This document shows positions 9,124 to 17,576 of a DNA stretch of 64,000 bases, in pieces. A program made the position numbers and the translations under genes. The notes below the pieces were generated by a model, which saw nothing but the letters and a program-made list of their open reading frames with translations, searched no databases and had not been told where the DNA came from. The DNA lies in the NCBI RefSeq assembly GCF_020523825.1, contig NZ_JAJALK010000004.1, forward strand, positions 62,001 to 126,000. Reading direction: 5' to 3'. This stretch comes from Methylobacterium brachiatum. Its GTDB lineage: Bacteria > Pseudomonadota > Alphaproteobacteria > Rhizobiales > Beijerinckiaceae. Within the stretch, counting starts at the first letter, position 1, and every line of letters begins with the position of its first letter.

Positions 9124-10109
9124 ACGCGGCCGCGCTGCCGGGCTCGGTCGAGGCGATCCTCGACGAATCGGATCGGCTCTCGCCCTATCGTCGCTTTAGC
9201 CGCGAGGAATGGGCGCAGCTGCGCGCCGACACGCCGCTGACCCTCAAGGCCGAGGATATCGAGCGGCTGCAATCGATCAACGACCCGATCTCGGTCGAGG
9301 AGGTGGTGGCGATCTACCTGCCATTGTCCCGGCTGCTCTCGCTCTACGTCGCGGCCACGCAGGGGCTGTTCAAGGCGACCCAGCGCTTCCTGCTGGCCGA
9401 GCGCGAGACCAAGGCGCCCTACATCATCGGCCTGGCCGGCTCGGTGGCGGTGGGCAAGTCGACCACCGCGCGCATCCTGGCCGCGCTGCTCGCGCGCTGG
9501 CCCAACACCCCGAAGGTCGACCTCGTCACCACCGACGGCTTCCTGCTGCCCAATGCCGAGCTGGCCCAGCACGGCCTGATGGAGCGCAAGGGCTTCCCGG
9601 AGAGCTACGACACCGCCTCGCTGCTGCGCTTCCTCCACGACGTGAAGGCTGGCCACAAGCGGGTGACGGCACCGCTCTACTCCCACCTAGTCTACGACCG
9701 GGTGCCCGGCGAGGAGCGGGTGGTGGAGAGCCCCGACATCCTGATCGTCGAGGGCCTGAACGTGCTCCAGCCCGCCCGCCTGCCGCGGGACGGCACCGCG
9801 ATCCCGTTCGTCTCCGACTTCTTCGACTTCTCGATCTATCTCGACGGCCACGAGGACGATCTGCACCGCTGGTACGTCACCCGGTTCATGCGCCTGCGCC
9901 AGACCGCCTTCCGCGACCCGCGCTCCTACTTCCGCAAATACGCCGAGGTGCCCGAGCACGAGGCGCTCGACATCGCCGACCGGCTCTGGACCTCGATCAA
10001 CCTGCCGAACCTGCGCGAGAACATTTTACCCACCCGCCAGCGCGCGAGCCTGATCCTGACCAAGGGCGCGAGCCACCGGATCGAGAGCGTGGCTTTGCGG
10101 CGGTTGTAA
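9120..10109 (+). CDS. coaA: type I pantothenate kinase, CoaA
   Basis: A 329-residue kinase phosphorylating pantothenate, the first step of coenzyme A synthesis. The P-loop is [17 protein letters not shown]. The [35 protein letters not shown] and [11 protein letters not shown] segments match the bacterial type I (PanK-I) family. The N-terminal [13 protein letters not shown] is family-typical. The start is taken as the GTG overlapping the hisE stop because the family N-terminus follows directly. Confidence 0.95.
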   Translation: MNAAALPGSVEAILDESDRLSPYRRFSREEWAQLRADTPLTLKAEDIERLQSINDPISVEEVVAIYLPLSRLLSLYVAATQGLFKATQRFLLAERETKAPYIIGLAGSVAVGKSTTARILAALLARWPNTPKVDLVTTDGFLLPNAELAQHGLMERKGFPESYDTASLLRFLHDVKAGHKRVTAPLYSHLVYDRVPGEERVVESPDILIVEGLNVLQPARLPRDGTAIPFVSDFFDFSIYLDGHEDDLHRWYVTRFMRLRQTAFRDPRSYFRKYAEVPEHEALDIADRLWTSINLPNLRENILPTRQRASLILTKGASHRIESVALRRL

Positions 10110-10113
10110 CCGC

Positions 10114-10653
10114 TCACACGAATGGGAATTCGGCCTCCGCCAGGTAGGGTCCGCCCCCGGTCGATTCCTTCGCCGAGAACAGCGTCACCCGGTCGGCGGT
10201 GAAGGTCAGCGACGCGAAGGCCGGTCCTTGCGAGAGGTACATCGCCACCGCCTCCGGGCTGGCGTCGCGCCGCAGGCGGGCCAGCGTCACGTGTGGGGTG
10301 AACTTTCGGCGCTCCGGCTCGACGCCGGCCCGGCGCACCAGCCGCTCCTGTTCGGCCTGGAGGTCGATCAGGTCCGGGCTCGGCGCCACCGAGGCGTAGA
10401 GCGCCCGCGGCCGGTCGCCGCCGAAGATGCCGAGCCCGTCGAGCGTCACCGTCAGGGCGGCGCGCAGGCGCATCTCGGCCAGCGCCTCGAGCACGTCCTC
10501 GGCCACGGGGATCTCGACATCGCCGAGGAACCGCAGGGTGACGTGGTAATCGCCGGGTTCGATCCAGCGCGCACCCGGCAGGCCGCCCCGGAAGACCCGG
10601 AGCGCGTCCGCGATCTCGGGCGGCACGGCGAGCCCGGTGAACAGCCGCGGCAT
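10114..10653 (-). CDS. thpR: RNA 2',3'-cyclic phosphodiesterase, ThpR (2H family)
   Basis: A 179-residue 2H phosphoesterase of the LigT/ThpR family. Both catalytic H-x-T-L motifs are present: YHVTLRFLGDV near residue 40 and PHVTLARLRR near residue 125. The N-terminal RLFTGLAVP strand is typical. The ATG shares one base with the TGA of the upstream esterase gene (TGATG), indicating coupling. The physiological substrate in bacteria is not settled. Confidence 0.92.
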   Translation of the reverse strand: MPRLFTGLAVPPEIADALRVFRGGLPGARWIEPGDYHVTLRFLGDVEIPVAEDVLEALAEMRLRAALTVTLDGLGIFGGDRPRALYASVAPSPDLIDLQAEQERLVRRAGVEPERRKFTPHVTLARLRRDASPEAVAMYLSQGPAFASLTFTADRVTLFSAKESTGGGPYLAEAEFPFV

Positions 10654-11360
10654 CAGCGCGACGCCCCCTGCCGGAGGCCCCGGAGAAAAGTCTCGACCGT
10701 GGGGAGGATCTGGGCCGCGATGGTCTCGACGCCCCGGGCGTTCGGGTGCAGCCCGTCATCGAGGTGCTGGGCGCGATCGCCGATGATCCCGTCCAGGAAG
10801 AACGGGTAGAGGATCAGGTCGTAGCGCTTGGCCAGCGTCGGGTAGATCGCGTCGAACCGCGCCTTGTAATCCGGCCCGAGATTGGGCGCGGCCTGCATGC
10901 CGGCCAGCAGAACCGGGATCCCGCGGGCCTTCAGCCGCTCGATGATCGCAGCGAGCGCCCCCTCGGTGACCTTCGGGTCGGTGCCGCGCAGCATGTCGTT
11001 GGCGCCGAGTTCCAGGATCACCCCGGCGGTCCCGTCCGGAACCGACCAGTCGACCCGGTCGAGCCCACCCGTTGCGGTGTCGCCGGAGACGCCGGCATTG
11101 GCCACCGTCACATCCGCGCCCTTGGCCTTGAGCAGGCGCTCCAGCACGGTCGGGAAGGCGGCGTCCGACGGCAGGCGGTAGCCGGCGGTGAGGCTGTCGC
11201 CGAGCGCCACGAGCTTGATCGGATCGGCTGATGCCGCGTGACTCTCTGTCATGAAAGGGAACACCAGACCCGCTAGCGCTGCGACAAACAGGGCGACCCG
11301 CCGGGCGCGGCGGGCGCCGTCATGGCGCGGCCCCAATGCGCCCCCCATATCGCGGTGCAT
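10653..11360 (-). CDS. tesA: GDSL esterase / lysophospholipase-like, TesA family
   Basis: A secreted SGNH hydrolase (about 235 aa) related to E. coli TesA thioesterase I / protease I / lysophospholipase L1. A basic region and hydrophobic signal (VALFVAALAGLVFPFMTESH) precede block I ALGDSLTAGYRLP with the catalytic Ser. Block III LELGANDMLRG and block V DDGLHPNARG with the catalytic Asp-His follow. ATG codons at 11360 and 11348 are both possible. The divergent partner is the ybbA-ybbP ABC pair, the same arrangement as in E. coli, which supports a conserved functional link. Confidence 0.9.
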   Translation of the reverse strand: MHRDMGGALGPRHDGARRARRVALFVAALAGLVFPFMTESHAASADPIKLVALGDSLTAGYRLPSDAAFPTVLERLLKAKGADVTVANAGVSGDTATGGLDRVDWSVPDGTAGVILELGANDMLRGTDPKVTEGALAAIIERLKARGIPVLLAGMQAAPNLGPDYKARFDAIYPTLAKRYDLILYPFFLDGIIGDRAQHLDDGLHPNARGVETIAAQILPTVETFLRGLRQGASR

Positions 11361-11371
11361 CAACGGCCCGT

Positions 11372-11407
11372 GCAGCCAAGTTCGCAGCCAAGTTCGAAGC
11401 CAAGTCA
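11372..11407. repeat. three tandem 12-bp units
   Basis: GCAGCCAAGTTC occurs twice in tandem, followed by a third copy with three changes (GAAGCCAAGTCA). It lies in the short divergent intergenic space between the tesA and ybbA starts and could affect promoter spacing. Confidence 0.7.
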
Positions 11408-11453
11408 GGACCTCGCGCGCCATGCTCGTCATCGCCCACAGATCGGCCGCCTC

Positions 11454-12155
11454 GTGAGCCACGACAAGGTGCTGCGCGAGCCGGCGATCGCGTTGTCCGA
11501 CATCGATCTCAGCCTCGGCCGCGGCGCCGCGCGGGTCCACGTCCTGCGCGGCATCTCGCTCAGCGTCGATCGCGGCGAGGCGGTGGGGCTGGTCGGCCCC
11601 TCGGGCTCGGGCAAGTCGACCCTGCTGATGGTCATGGCCGGGCTGGAGCGGCCCGATTCCGGCGGCGTCGTGATCGAGGAGACCGACCTCGCCCGCCTCG
11701 ACGAGGACGCGCTCGCCCGCTTCCGGGGCCGGCGCATCGGCATCGTGTTCCAGGCCTTCCACCTGGTCCCGACCATGACGGCCCTCGAGAATGTCGCGCT
11801 GCCGCTGGAACTCGCGGACCGGCCCGGCGCGCTGGAGCGGGCCCGCGCCGAGCTGGAGGCGGTCGGCCTCGGCCACCGGCTGCACCATTACCCGGCCCAG
11901 CTCTCGGGCGGCGAGCAGCAGCGCGTCGCCATTGCCCGGGCCGTCGCCCCCGATCCGGCGATCCTGGTGGCGGACGAGCCCACCGGCAATCTCGACGAGG
12001 CCACCGGCCGCCAGATCGTCGACCTGCTGTTCCGGCTCAAGCGCGACCGCGGCGCCACCCTCGTCCTCGTCACCCACGACAACGGCCTCGCGCGCCTGTG
12101 CGACCGCACCGTGCGCCTGCGCTCGGGCCGGATCGAGGAGGCGGTGACCGCCTGA
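11454..12155 (+). CDS. ybbA: ABC transporter ATP-binding protein, YbbA/LolD-like
   Basis: A 233-residue ATPase of the MacB/LolD group. Walker A is GPSGSGKSTLLMVMAG, the Q-loop lies in GIVFQAFHLVPTMTALENVA, the signature is LSGGEQQRVAIARA, and Walker B is ILVADEPTGNLDEATGR, followed by the H-loop VLVTHD. A GTG start is used because no in-frame ATG lies near the conserved N-terminus. Its TGA overlaps the ATG of the permease by one base. It most likely powers the FtsX-type permease downstream, probably in envelope lipid or lipoprotein handling. Confidence 0.93.
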   Translation: MSHDKVLREPAIALSDIDLSLGRGAARVHVLRGISLSVDRGEAVGLVGPSGSGKSTLLMVMAGLERPDSGGVVIEETDLARLDEDALARFRGRRIGIVFQAFHLVPTMTALENVALPLELADRPGALERARAELEAVGLGHRLHHYPAQLSGGEQQRVAIARAVAPDPAILVADEPTGNLDEATGRQIVDLLFRLKRDRGATLVLVTHDNGLARLCDRTVRLRSGRIEEAVTA

Positions 12156-14734
12156 TGCACGGCACGATCCCGCGTCCCGAACCCGCGCCCCGGCGCATCC
12201 CGCTGACCCTGCGCCTCGCCCTCCGCGAGCTGCGCGCCGGCCTGTCCGGCTTCGGCGTGTTCCTGGCCTGCATCGCGCTGGGCGTCGCGGCGATCGCCGG
12301 CGTGGCCTCGATCTCGCGCTCGCTCTCCGACGGTCTCGGCCGGGAGGGGCGCCGGATCCTCGGCGGCGATCTCGCCTACAACCTCATCAACCGCGAGGCG
12401 ACCGACCCGGAGCGGCAGGCCCTGGCCCGGGAGGGCCGGATCGACGCGGTGGCCTCCCTGCGGGCCATGGCGGTGGCGGGCAGCGGCGACGCCGCGCTGG
12501 TCGAGCTGAAGGCGGTCGACCCCGCGACCTACCCGGCGGCGGGCGAGCTCATCACCGACCCGCCGGGCCGGCTCGTCGATCTGCTGGCGGAGCGAGACGG
12601 TGCGCCGGGCGCCGTGGCGGACCCGGCCCTGCTCACCCGCCTCGACGTGAAGGTCGGCGACCGGATCACCCTGGCCGGCCACCCGGTGACGATCCGCGGC
12701 ACGCTGACATCCGAGCCCGACAAGATCGCCGGCGGCATCGGCTTCGGCCCGCGGCTACTAATCTCGGAGCCGGCGCTGCGGGCGACCGGCCTCGTCCAGC
12801 CGGGCAGCCTCAACCGCTGGAGCTACCGCATCGTCCTGCCCAAGGACGCCGCCCGGGATTCGGACATCGACGCCGCGCAGACGCGGATCCGCGCCGCGAC
12901 CCCGGAGGCGGGCTGGGAGATCCGGTCGCGCACCAACGCCGATCCCCGCTTCGCCAAGAGCATCGAGCGCTTCACCCAGTTCCTGACCCTGGTCGGTCTG
13001 ACCGCGCTGATCGTCGGCGGGGTGGGCGTCGGCAACGCCGTCCACGCCTTCGTGGAGCGCAAGCGGCCGTCGATCGCCACGCTCAAGAGCGTCGGTGCGC
13101 CGGGCTCGCAGGTGGTCGCCCTCTACCTGACCCAGGTGATGCTGATCGCCGGGATCGGCACGCTGATCGGGCTCACCATCGGGGCGAGCCTGCCGTTCGT
13201 GCTGGACGCTCTGTTCTCCGCCGACCTGCCCCTGCCGCTGAACCCAACCCTGGCGCCGGCCGAGCTCGCGCTCGCCGCCGCCTACGGGCTGCTCACCGCC
13301 TTCGCGTTCGCGATCACGCCCCTGGGCCGCGCCCATGACGTGCCGGTCTCCGGCCTGTTCCGCGACACGGTCGACCCGGCCCGGGTCAGCCCGCGCTGGC
13401 GCTACCGGGTGTGGCTCGCCCTGAGTCTGGCGGCGCTCGTCGGCCTGTCGGTCGCCACGGCCTTCGACCGGCGGGTGGCACTGATCTTCATCGCCGCCGC
13501 GGCGATCGCCTTCGCGCTGCTGCACGGGGTGGCGCTCGGCCTGATGGCGCTCGCCCGCCGCCTGCCGCATCCGCGCTGGCCGGCGCCCCGGATGGCGCTG
13601 GCCAATCTCCATCGGCCCGGCGCCCTGACCCCGGCCATCGTGCTGTCGCTGGGTCTCGGGGTGACGCTGCTGGTCACCCTCAGCCTGATCGACGCCAATG
13701 TCCGCCGGACGATCAGCGCGACGCTACCGGCGCGGGCGCCGAACCTGTTCTTCCTCGACATCCCGTCCCGCGACGCGGCCGAGTTCCGGGCGTTCCTGGC
13801 GCGCTCGGCCCCCAACGGCAAGATCGAGGACGTGCCAATGATGCGCGGCCGGATCGTCGCCCTGAACGGCGTGCCGGCCAACAAGATCCGGCCCCCGGAG
13901 GACGCCGCCTGGGTCCTCGACGGCGACCGAGGCATCACCTACGCCGACACCGTGCCGGAGGGCTCGGCCCTCACCGAAGGCGCCTGGTGGAGCGCCGAGC
14001 AGGGCGCCAAGCCCCTGGTCTCGTTCGAGGCCGAGCTCGCGCGCCAGCTCGGGCTGAAGGTCGGCGACAGTGTCACCGTCAACGTGCTCGGCCGCGACCT
14101 GACCGCGACGATCTTCAACCTGCGCCGGGTGGAGTGGCGCAATCTCGGCATCAACTTCGTGATGGTGTTCTCGCCCGGCACCTTCCGCGGCGCACCGCAT
14201 TCGGACCTCGCCACCCTGTCGCTTCCGGGGGGCACCGATGCGGGGGCCGAGAACCACATCCTGCGCGACGTCGCCAAGGCGTTTCCGTCGGTGAGCGCCG
14301 TACGGGTGAAGGACGCGCTGGACGCGATCGGCGACCTCGTCGGCCGCCTGGTCCTGGCGATCCGCGGGGCCAGCGCGGTGGCGGTACTGGCGAGCCTGTT
14401 CGTGCTGGCGGGCGCCATCGCGGCGGGCCATCGGGCCCGCCTCTACGACGCTGTGGTGCTCAAGGTGCTCGGCGCCAGCCGGGCCCGGCTGCTCACCGCC
14501 TACGCCATCGAATACGCGGCGCTGGGCCTCGCCACCGCCCTGTTCGGCCTCGCCGCCGGCAGCGTCGCCGGCTGGGTCATCGTCGCGAAGGTCATGCATC
14601 TCGACTTCCGCCTCGACCTGTGGGGCGCGCTGGTCGCCGCAACGGCCGCGGTGGCACTGGCGATCCTTCTCGGCCTGGCCGGCACCTGGCGCATCCTCGG
14701 CCAGAAGCCGGCGCCCTATCTTCGGCAGATCTAG
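12155..14734 (+). CDS. ybbP: FtsX-like ABC transporter permease, YbbP family
   Basis: An 859-residue permease with two FtsX-type membrane domains and two large periplasmic domains, the YbbP layout of about ten membrane helices. A first helix (VFLACIALGVAAIAGVASIS) is followed by a MacB-like periplasmic domain. Membrane clusters lie near residues 285-410 and 420-500, and the last FtsX block is near residues 735-855 (LVLKVLGASRARLLTAYAIE). The conserved motif KSVGAPGSQVVALYLTQVML is typical. Coupled to ybbA. The substrate is not known. Confidence 0.92.
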   Translation: MHGTIPRPEPAPRRIPLTLRLALRELRAGLSGFGVFLACIALGVAAIAGVASISRSLSDGLGREGRRILGGDLAYNLINREATDPERQALAREGRIDAVASLRAMAVAGSGDAALVELKAVDPATYPAAGELITDPPGRLVDLLAERDGAPGAVADPALLTRLDVKVGDRITLAGHPVTIRGTLTSEPDKIAGGIGFGPRLLISEPALRATGLVQPGSLNRWSYRIVLPKDAARDSDIDAAQTRIRAATPEAGWEIRSRTNADPRFAKSIERFTQFLTLVGLTALIVGGVGVGNAVHAFVERKRPSIATLKSVGAPGSQVVALYLTQVMLIAGIGTLIGLTIGASLPFVLDALFSADLPLPLNPTLAPAELALAAAYGLLTAFAFAITPLGRAHDVPVSGLFRDTVDPARVSPRWRYRVWLALSLAALVGLSVATAFDRRVALIFIAAAAIAFALLHGVALGLMALARRLPHPRWPAPRMALANLHRPGALTPAIVLSLGLGVTLLVTLSLIDANVRRTISATLPARAPNLFFLDIPSRDAAEFRAFLARSAPNGKIEDVPMMRGRIVALNGVPANKIRPPEDAAWVLDGDRGITYADTVPEGSALTEGAWWSAEQGAKPLVSFEAELARQLGLKVGDSVTVNVLGRDLTATIFNLRRVEWRNLGINFVMVFSPGTFRGAPHSDLATLSLPGGTDAGAENHILRDVAKAFPSVSAVRVKDALDAIGDLVGRLVLAIRGASAVAVLASLFVLAGAIAAGHRARLYDAVVLKVLGASRARLLTAYAIEYAALGLATALFGLAAGSVAGWVIVAKVMHLDFRLDLWGALVAATAAVALAILLGLAGTWRILGQKPAPYLRQI

Positions 14735-15051
14735 GAGCCGGTTTTCATGGCCGGCCAGCCGGTCGCGGCGGGTGGTTAAGACTTCACCGCGAGTCATCGA
14801 AACGGTGTGACCCGGGCAACCGTCAGTCGAACCGACGACCGTGATCACGGGAATCCATTTTAATCCCTGCGATCATGGACAAAAATACATCGTCCGGGAC
14901 CTGAAAAGCGGCCCGGCAACCGTGGCCGGGGACTTGTGCGGGGGACGGCCGCGCAACATATTCCTGTCCGAGGCGCCAGCCTGGCGCCAGAGGTCCTGCG
15001 TGGGCCTCGCCCGAAACACCACGCTGAGAGAGCCTCCGCAAGGAAACTCCC
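14735..15051 (+). promoter_or_regulatory. leader region of the Bax1-I gene with a strong hairpin
   Basis: No gene is seen here. A perfect 7-bp stem, GGCGCCA-GCC-TGGCGCC, lies at 14972-14988 about 65 bases before the start codon, and an AT-richer segment lies at 14850-14890. The Rfam ybhL leader RNA is known from alphaproteobacteria upstream of ybhL/Bax1-I genes. This hairpin is in the right place but I could not check the consensus. Confidence 0.4.
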
Positions 15052-15828
15052 ATGGCATTCGAGAACTCTCCCTTCCGGTACGGCGCCCAGCAGCCGTCCG
15101 GCTACGCTGGCGCGGGCAGCCAGGTCCAGGTCGATCAGGGCCTGCGGACCTTCATGCTCGGCGTCTACAACAACATGGTCGTCGGGCTCGGGATCTCCGG
15201 TCTCGTTGCCCTCGGCCTGAACATGGCGTCGGTCGCGGCCTACCAGGGTACGCGCCCGATCCTGACCCCCTTCGGTCAGACCCTCTACAACAGCCCGCTC
15301 AAGTGGGTCCTGATGCTCGCTCCGCTCGCGTTCATCTTCGTCTTCTCGATGCGGATGGACCGGATGTCGGCCTCGTCGGCCCGGACGATGTTCTGGGCCT
15401 TCGCGGCGGTGATGGGCGCCTCGATGTCCTCGCTTCTCCTGGTCTTCACCGGGGCGAGCGTGATCCAGGTGTTCTTTATCACGGCGGCGGCCTTCGGCTC
15501 GCTGAGCCTGTACGGCTACACGACTCAGCGTAGCCTGTCGGGCATGGGCTCGTTCCTGATGATGGGCCTGATCGGCATCATCCTGGCGTCGCTCGTGAAC
15601 ATCTTCTTCGCGTCGTCGGCCCTGCAGTTCGCCATCTCGGTGCTCGGCGTGCTGATCTTCGCGGGCCTCACCGCCTACGACACACAGAAGCTCAAGGAGA
15701 TGTATCTCTACGGCGGCTTCGACGGAGAGATGGCGGCCAAGATGTCGGTGAACGGCGCCCTGACCCTCTATCTCGACTTCATCAACATGTTCCAGTTCCT
15801 GCTGAGCCTGATCGGCGACCGCCGCTAG
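15052..15828 (+). CDS. Bax inhibitor-1/YccA family membrane protein (YbhL-like)
   Basis: A 258-residue polytopic inner-membrane protein with seven hydrophobic segments of the BI-1 family. Family hallmarks include the first helix NNMVVGLGISGLVALGLNMA and the C-terminal VLIFAGLTAYDTQKLKEMYL, whose Asp is part of the proposed pH-sensing di-aspartyl site in BsYetJ-type channels. It ends with LYLDFINMFQFLLSLIGDRR, typical of bacterial YbhL/YccA. Monocistronic: its own leader precedes it and a strong terminator follows. Confidence 0.93.
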   Translation: MAFENSPFRYGAQQPSGYAGAGSQVQVDQGLRTFMLGVYNNMVVGLGISGLVALGLNMASVAAYQGTRPILTPFGQTLYNSPLKWVLMLAPLAFIFVFSMRMDRMSASSARTMFWAFAAVMGASMSSLLLVFTGASVIQVFFITAAAFGSLSLYGYTTQRSLSGMGSFLMMGLIGIILASLVNIFFASSALQFAISVLGVLIFAGLTAYDTQKLKEMYLYGGFDGEMAAKMSVNGALTLYLDFINMFQFLLSLIGDRR

Positions 15829-15856
15829 GCCCTGATAGAGACCGGACTTGATCGGA

Positions 15857-15890
15857 AGCCCCGGCGGGAAACCGCCGGGGCTTCTTTTTG
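15857..15890 (+). terminator. Rho-independent terminator of the Bax1-I gene
   Basis: AGCCCCGGCGG, a GAAA loop, CCGCCGGGGCT, then TCTTTTTG: an 11-bp perfect stem and T-tract 29 bases after the stop codon. Confidence 0.93.
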
Positions 15891-15926
15891 TCTGTACTGC
15901 CATTCGCCAGCCGCTAACGTGCCGGC

Positions 15927-16820
15927 ATGCTGTCGATCTCCGGCCTCTCCGCCTTCCCGATCACCCCCAGCGACGCCGAGGGCCGCGTCGATGAAACGGG
16001 CCTGCGCCGGCTTTTAGAGCGGCTCGCGGAGGCGCAGGTCGATTCGATCGGGCTGCTCGGCAGCACCGGCACTTACGCCTACCTGTCCCGGGACGAGCGC
16101 CGCCGCGCCGTGACCATCGCCGCCGAGGTGGTCGGCGGCCGGGTGCCGATCCTGGTCGGAATCGGGGCGCTGCGCACCGACGAGGCGATCCGCTTGGCCC
16201 GGGACGCCCGGGCAGCCGGCGCCGATGCCGGGCTGCTGGCCCCGGTCTCCTACACGCCGCTCACCGACGATGAGGTGTTCCGGCATTTCGAGGCCGTGGC
16301 AGGCGAGGGCGGCCTGCCTCTGGTGATCTACGACAACCCGGCGACCACGCATTTCCGTTTCTCCCCGGACCTGATCGGCCGGATCGCGCGCCTGCCCGGT
16401 TTCGTGGCGGCCAAATGTCCCGCGCCGGCGCCGGAGGCTGCCGTGGCCGGGGTTTCGGCTCTCAGGGACGCGGTTCCCGCCGGTTTTCCCCTCGGGGTTA
16501 GCGGCGACTGGAATGCGACCGCGGCTCTGATCGCCGGCGGCACGGCCTGGTTCAGCGTGGCGGGCGGCCTGTTCCCGAAGACCTGCCTGGCGATCACGCG
16601 CGCCGTCCAGGCCGGCGACATCGCGCAGGCCCGGAGGCTGAATGCGGAACTCGCACCGCTCTGGGCGCTGTTCCAGACCTATTCGAGCCTGCGGGTGGTC
16701 TATGCGCTCGCCGAGTCCCTCGGCCTGTGCCGGGCCGAGCCGCCGCGGCCGATCCTGCCGCTGGCGCCCGCGATCCGGGACGAGATCGTCGCCACCGTCC
16801 GGACCTTGAACCTCGCCTGA
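15927..16820 (+). CDS. dihydrodipicolinate synthase family aldolase
   Basis: A 297-residue class I aldolase with the DapA/N-acetylneuraminate lyase TIM barrel. GLLGSTGTYAYLSRDERRRA gives the pyruvate-binding G-S-T-G-T motif, LVIYDNPATTHF the catalytic Tyr strand, and FVAAKCPAP the likely Schiff-base Lys. It is separate from the true dapA at 55.5 kb, whose sequence is closer to the lysine-pathway enzyme, so this copy probably acts on another 2-oxo acid. Substrate unknown. Convergent with the DUF2794 gene. Confidence 0.88.
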   Translation: MLSISGLSAFPITPSDAEGRVDETGLRRLLERLAEAQVDSIGLLGSTGTYAYLSRDERRRAVTIAAEVVGGRVPILVGIGALRTDEAIRLARDARAAGADAGLLAPVSYTPLTDDEVFRHFEAVAGEGGLPLVIYDNPATTHFRFSPDLIGRIARLPGFVAAKCPAPAPEAAVAGVSALRDAVPAGFPLGVSGDWNATAALIAGGTAWFSVAGGLFPKTCLAITRAVQAGDIAQARRLNAELAPLWALFQTYSSLRVVYALAESLGLCRAEPPRPILPLAPAIRDEIVATVRTLNLA

Positions 16821-16824
16821 GACC

Positions 16825-17202
16825 TCAGACGGCGCGCGGCGGCGGCTCCAGCACGGCGAGAACCCGGGCCAGCTCGGTCCCGCGCTTCATCACGAGGCCG
16901 CTGGCGGCGATGACCGCGTAGGCGCCCTGGCGGCGGGCGAGCTTCGGATCCTTCTCGATCCGGTAGAGCGGCATCTCGGAGCTGCGGCGGTAGATCGAGA
17001 ACACCGCCTTGTCCCGGCGGAAATCCATCGCGTAGTCGCGCCACTCGCCGGCGGCGACCTGCCGGCCGTAGAGGTTGAAGATCGTGCGCAGCTCGTCCCG
17101 GTTGAAGGCGATCTGCGGGGGTTCCGCACGGGCGGGAAACGGAATGACATGGCCCGCCGCATCGTCGGGCCGCGACCCCGCGCTCGTCCGCTCCGTCATC
17201 AT
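16825..17202 (-). CDS. DUF2794 domain-containing protein
   Basis: A protein of about 125 residues widespread in alphaproteobacteria, function unknown. The conserved block runs from IAFNRDELRTIFNLYGRQVA through GEWRDYAMDFRRDKAVFSIY to PLYRIEKDPKLARRQGAYAV. Two adjacent ATGs (17202, 17199) are possible starts. The first 35 residues are variable and probably disordered. Confidence 0.85.
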   Translation of the reverse strand: MMTERTSAGSRPDDAAGHVIPFPARAEPPQIAFNRDELRTIFNLYGRQVAAGEWRDYAMDFRRDKAVFSIYRRSSEMPLYRIEKDPKLARRQGAYAVIAASGLVMKRGTELARVLAVLEPPPRAV

Positions 17203-17279
17203 CACTCCGTGGCGCTCATGCTTTGCCGGATGATGGCCCCCGCCGCCGCGCCCCGCAAGGGTGGTCGCGGCGGGTCTCC

Positions 17280-17510
17280 GTGTCGCGTGAGACACAGGCC
17301 AGCGGCAAAAAACACGGTTCCGCCCGATTTGTGCCTTTTGCGAGCCGCGTTGCGGTGGCACAACAATCGCTGAACCTCGCCGGGTTTTGCCTGGCCGGCG
17401 ACCGTAACCCAGCTCCCCAGCCTTCGGTCACCGGTCGGGATCCCAGGATTCGGCACTCCGAGGTTTCGAGACCCAATGACTTCAGGCCGCCCCTCCGGGC
17501 GGCCTTTTTT
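17280..17510 (+). ncRNA. candidate structured intergenic RNA upstream of bluB
   Basis: No protein gene is seen between the DUF2794 start and bluB (17203-17576). The plus strand shows GTGTC/GACAC at 17280-17295, TTGTGCC/GGCACAA at 17329-17363, TCGG/CCGA near 17451, and then a strong terminator. A terminator with no gene before it suggests a small RNA, or attenuation of bluB by a 5' leader. I looked for and did not find a cobalamin-riboswitch B12 box, a tRNA, SRP RNA or tmRNA pattern. The 5' end is a guess. Confidence 0.35.
17484..17510 (+). terminator. strong Rho-independent terminator 66 bases before bluB
   Basis: AGGCCGCCC, loop CTCC, GGGCGGCCT, then a run of T. A perfect 9-bp GC-rich stem. 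It cannot end the DUF2794 gene, which is on the other strand. Confidence 0.88.
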
Positions 17511-17576
17511 ATGATTCTCCCGGCCGCCGGACCGGATGGCCGTCTTTCCGTCTCCCGTTGACCGCGGGATACAGGT

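Noticed and set aside
7545..10109. A very long plus-strand open frame running through pyrB and hisE
   Set aside because: It is open because of high GC; only its 3' part from the GTG at 9120 (coaA) matches a known protein. The upstream part is the wrong frame of pyrB and hisE.
17440..17490. A tRNA-like T-arm (GGTTTCGAGACC) before bluB
   Set aside because: The arm lacks the other tRNA stems and the surrounding bases do not pair as a cloverleaf.
17203..17576. Cobalamin riboswitch in the bluB leader
   Set aside because: No B12 box or adjoining helices could be found; only the terminator and unrelated stems.
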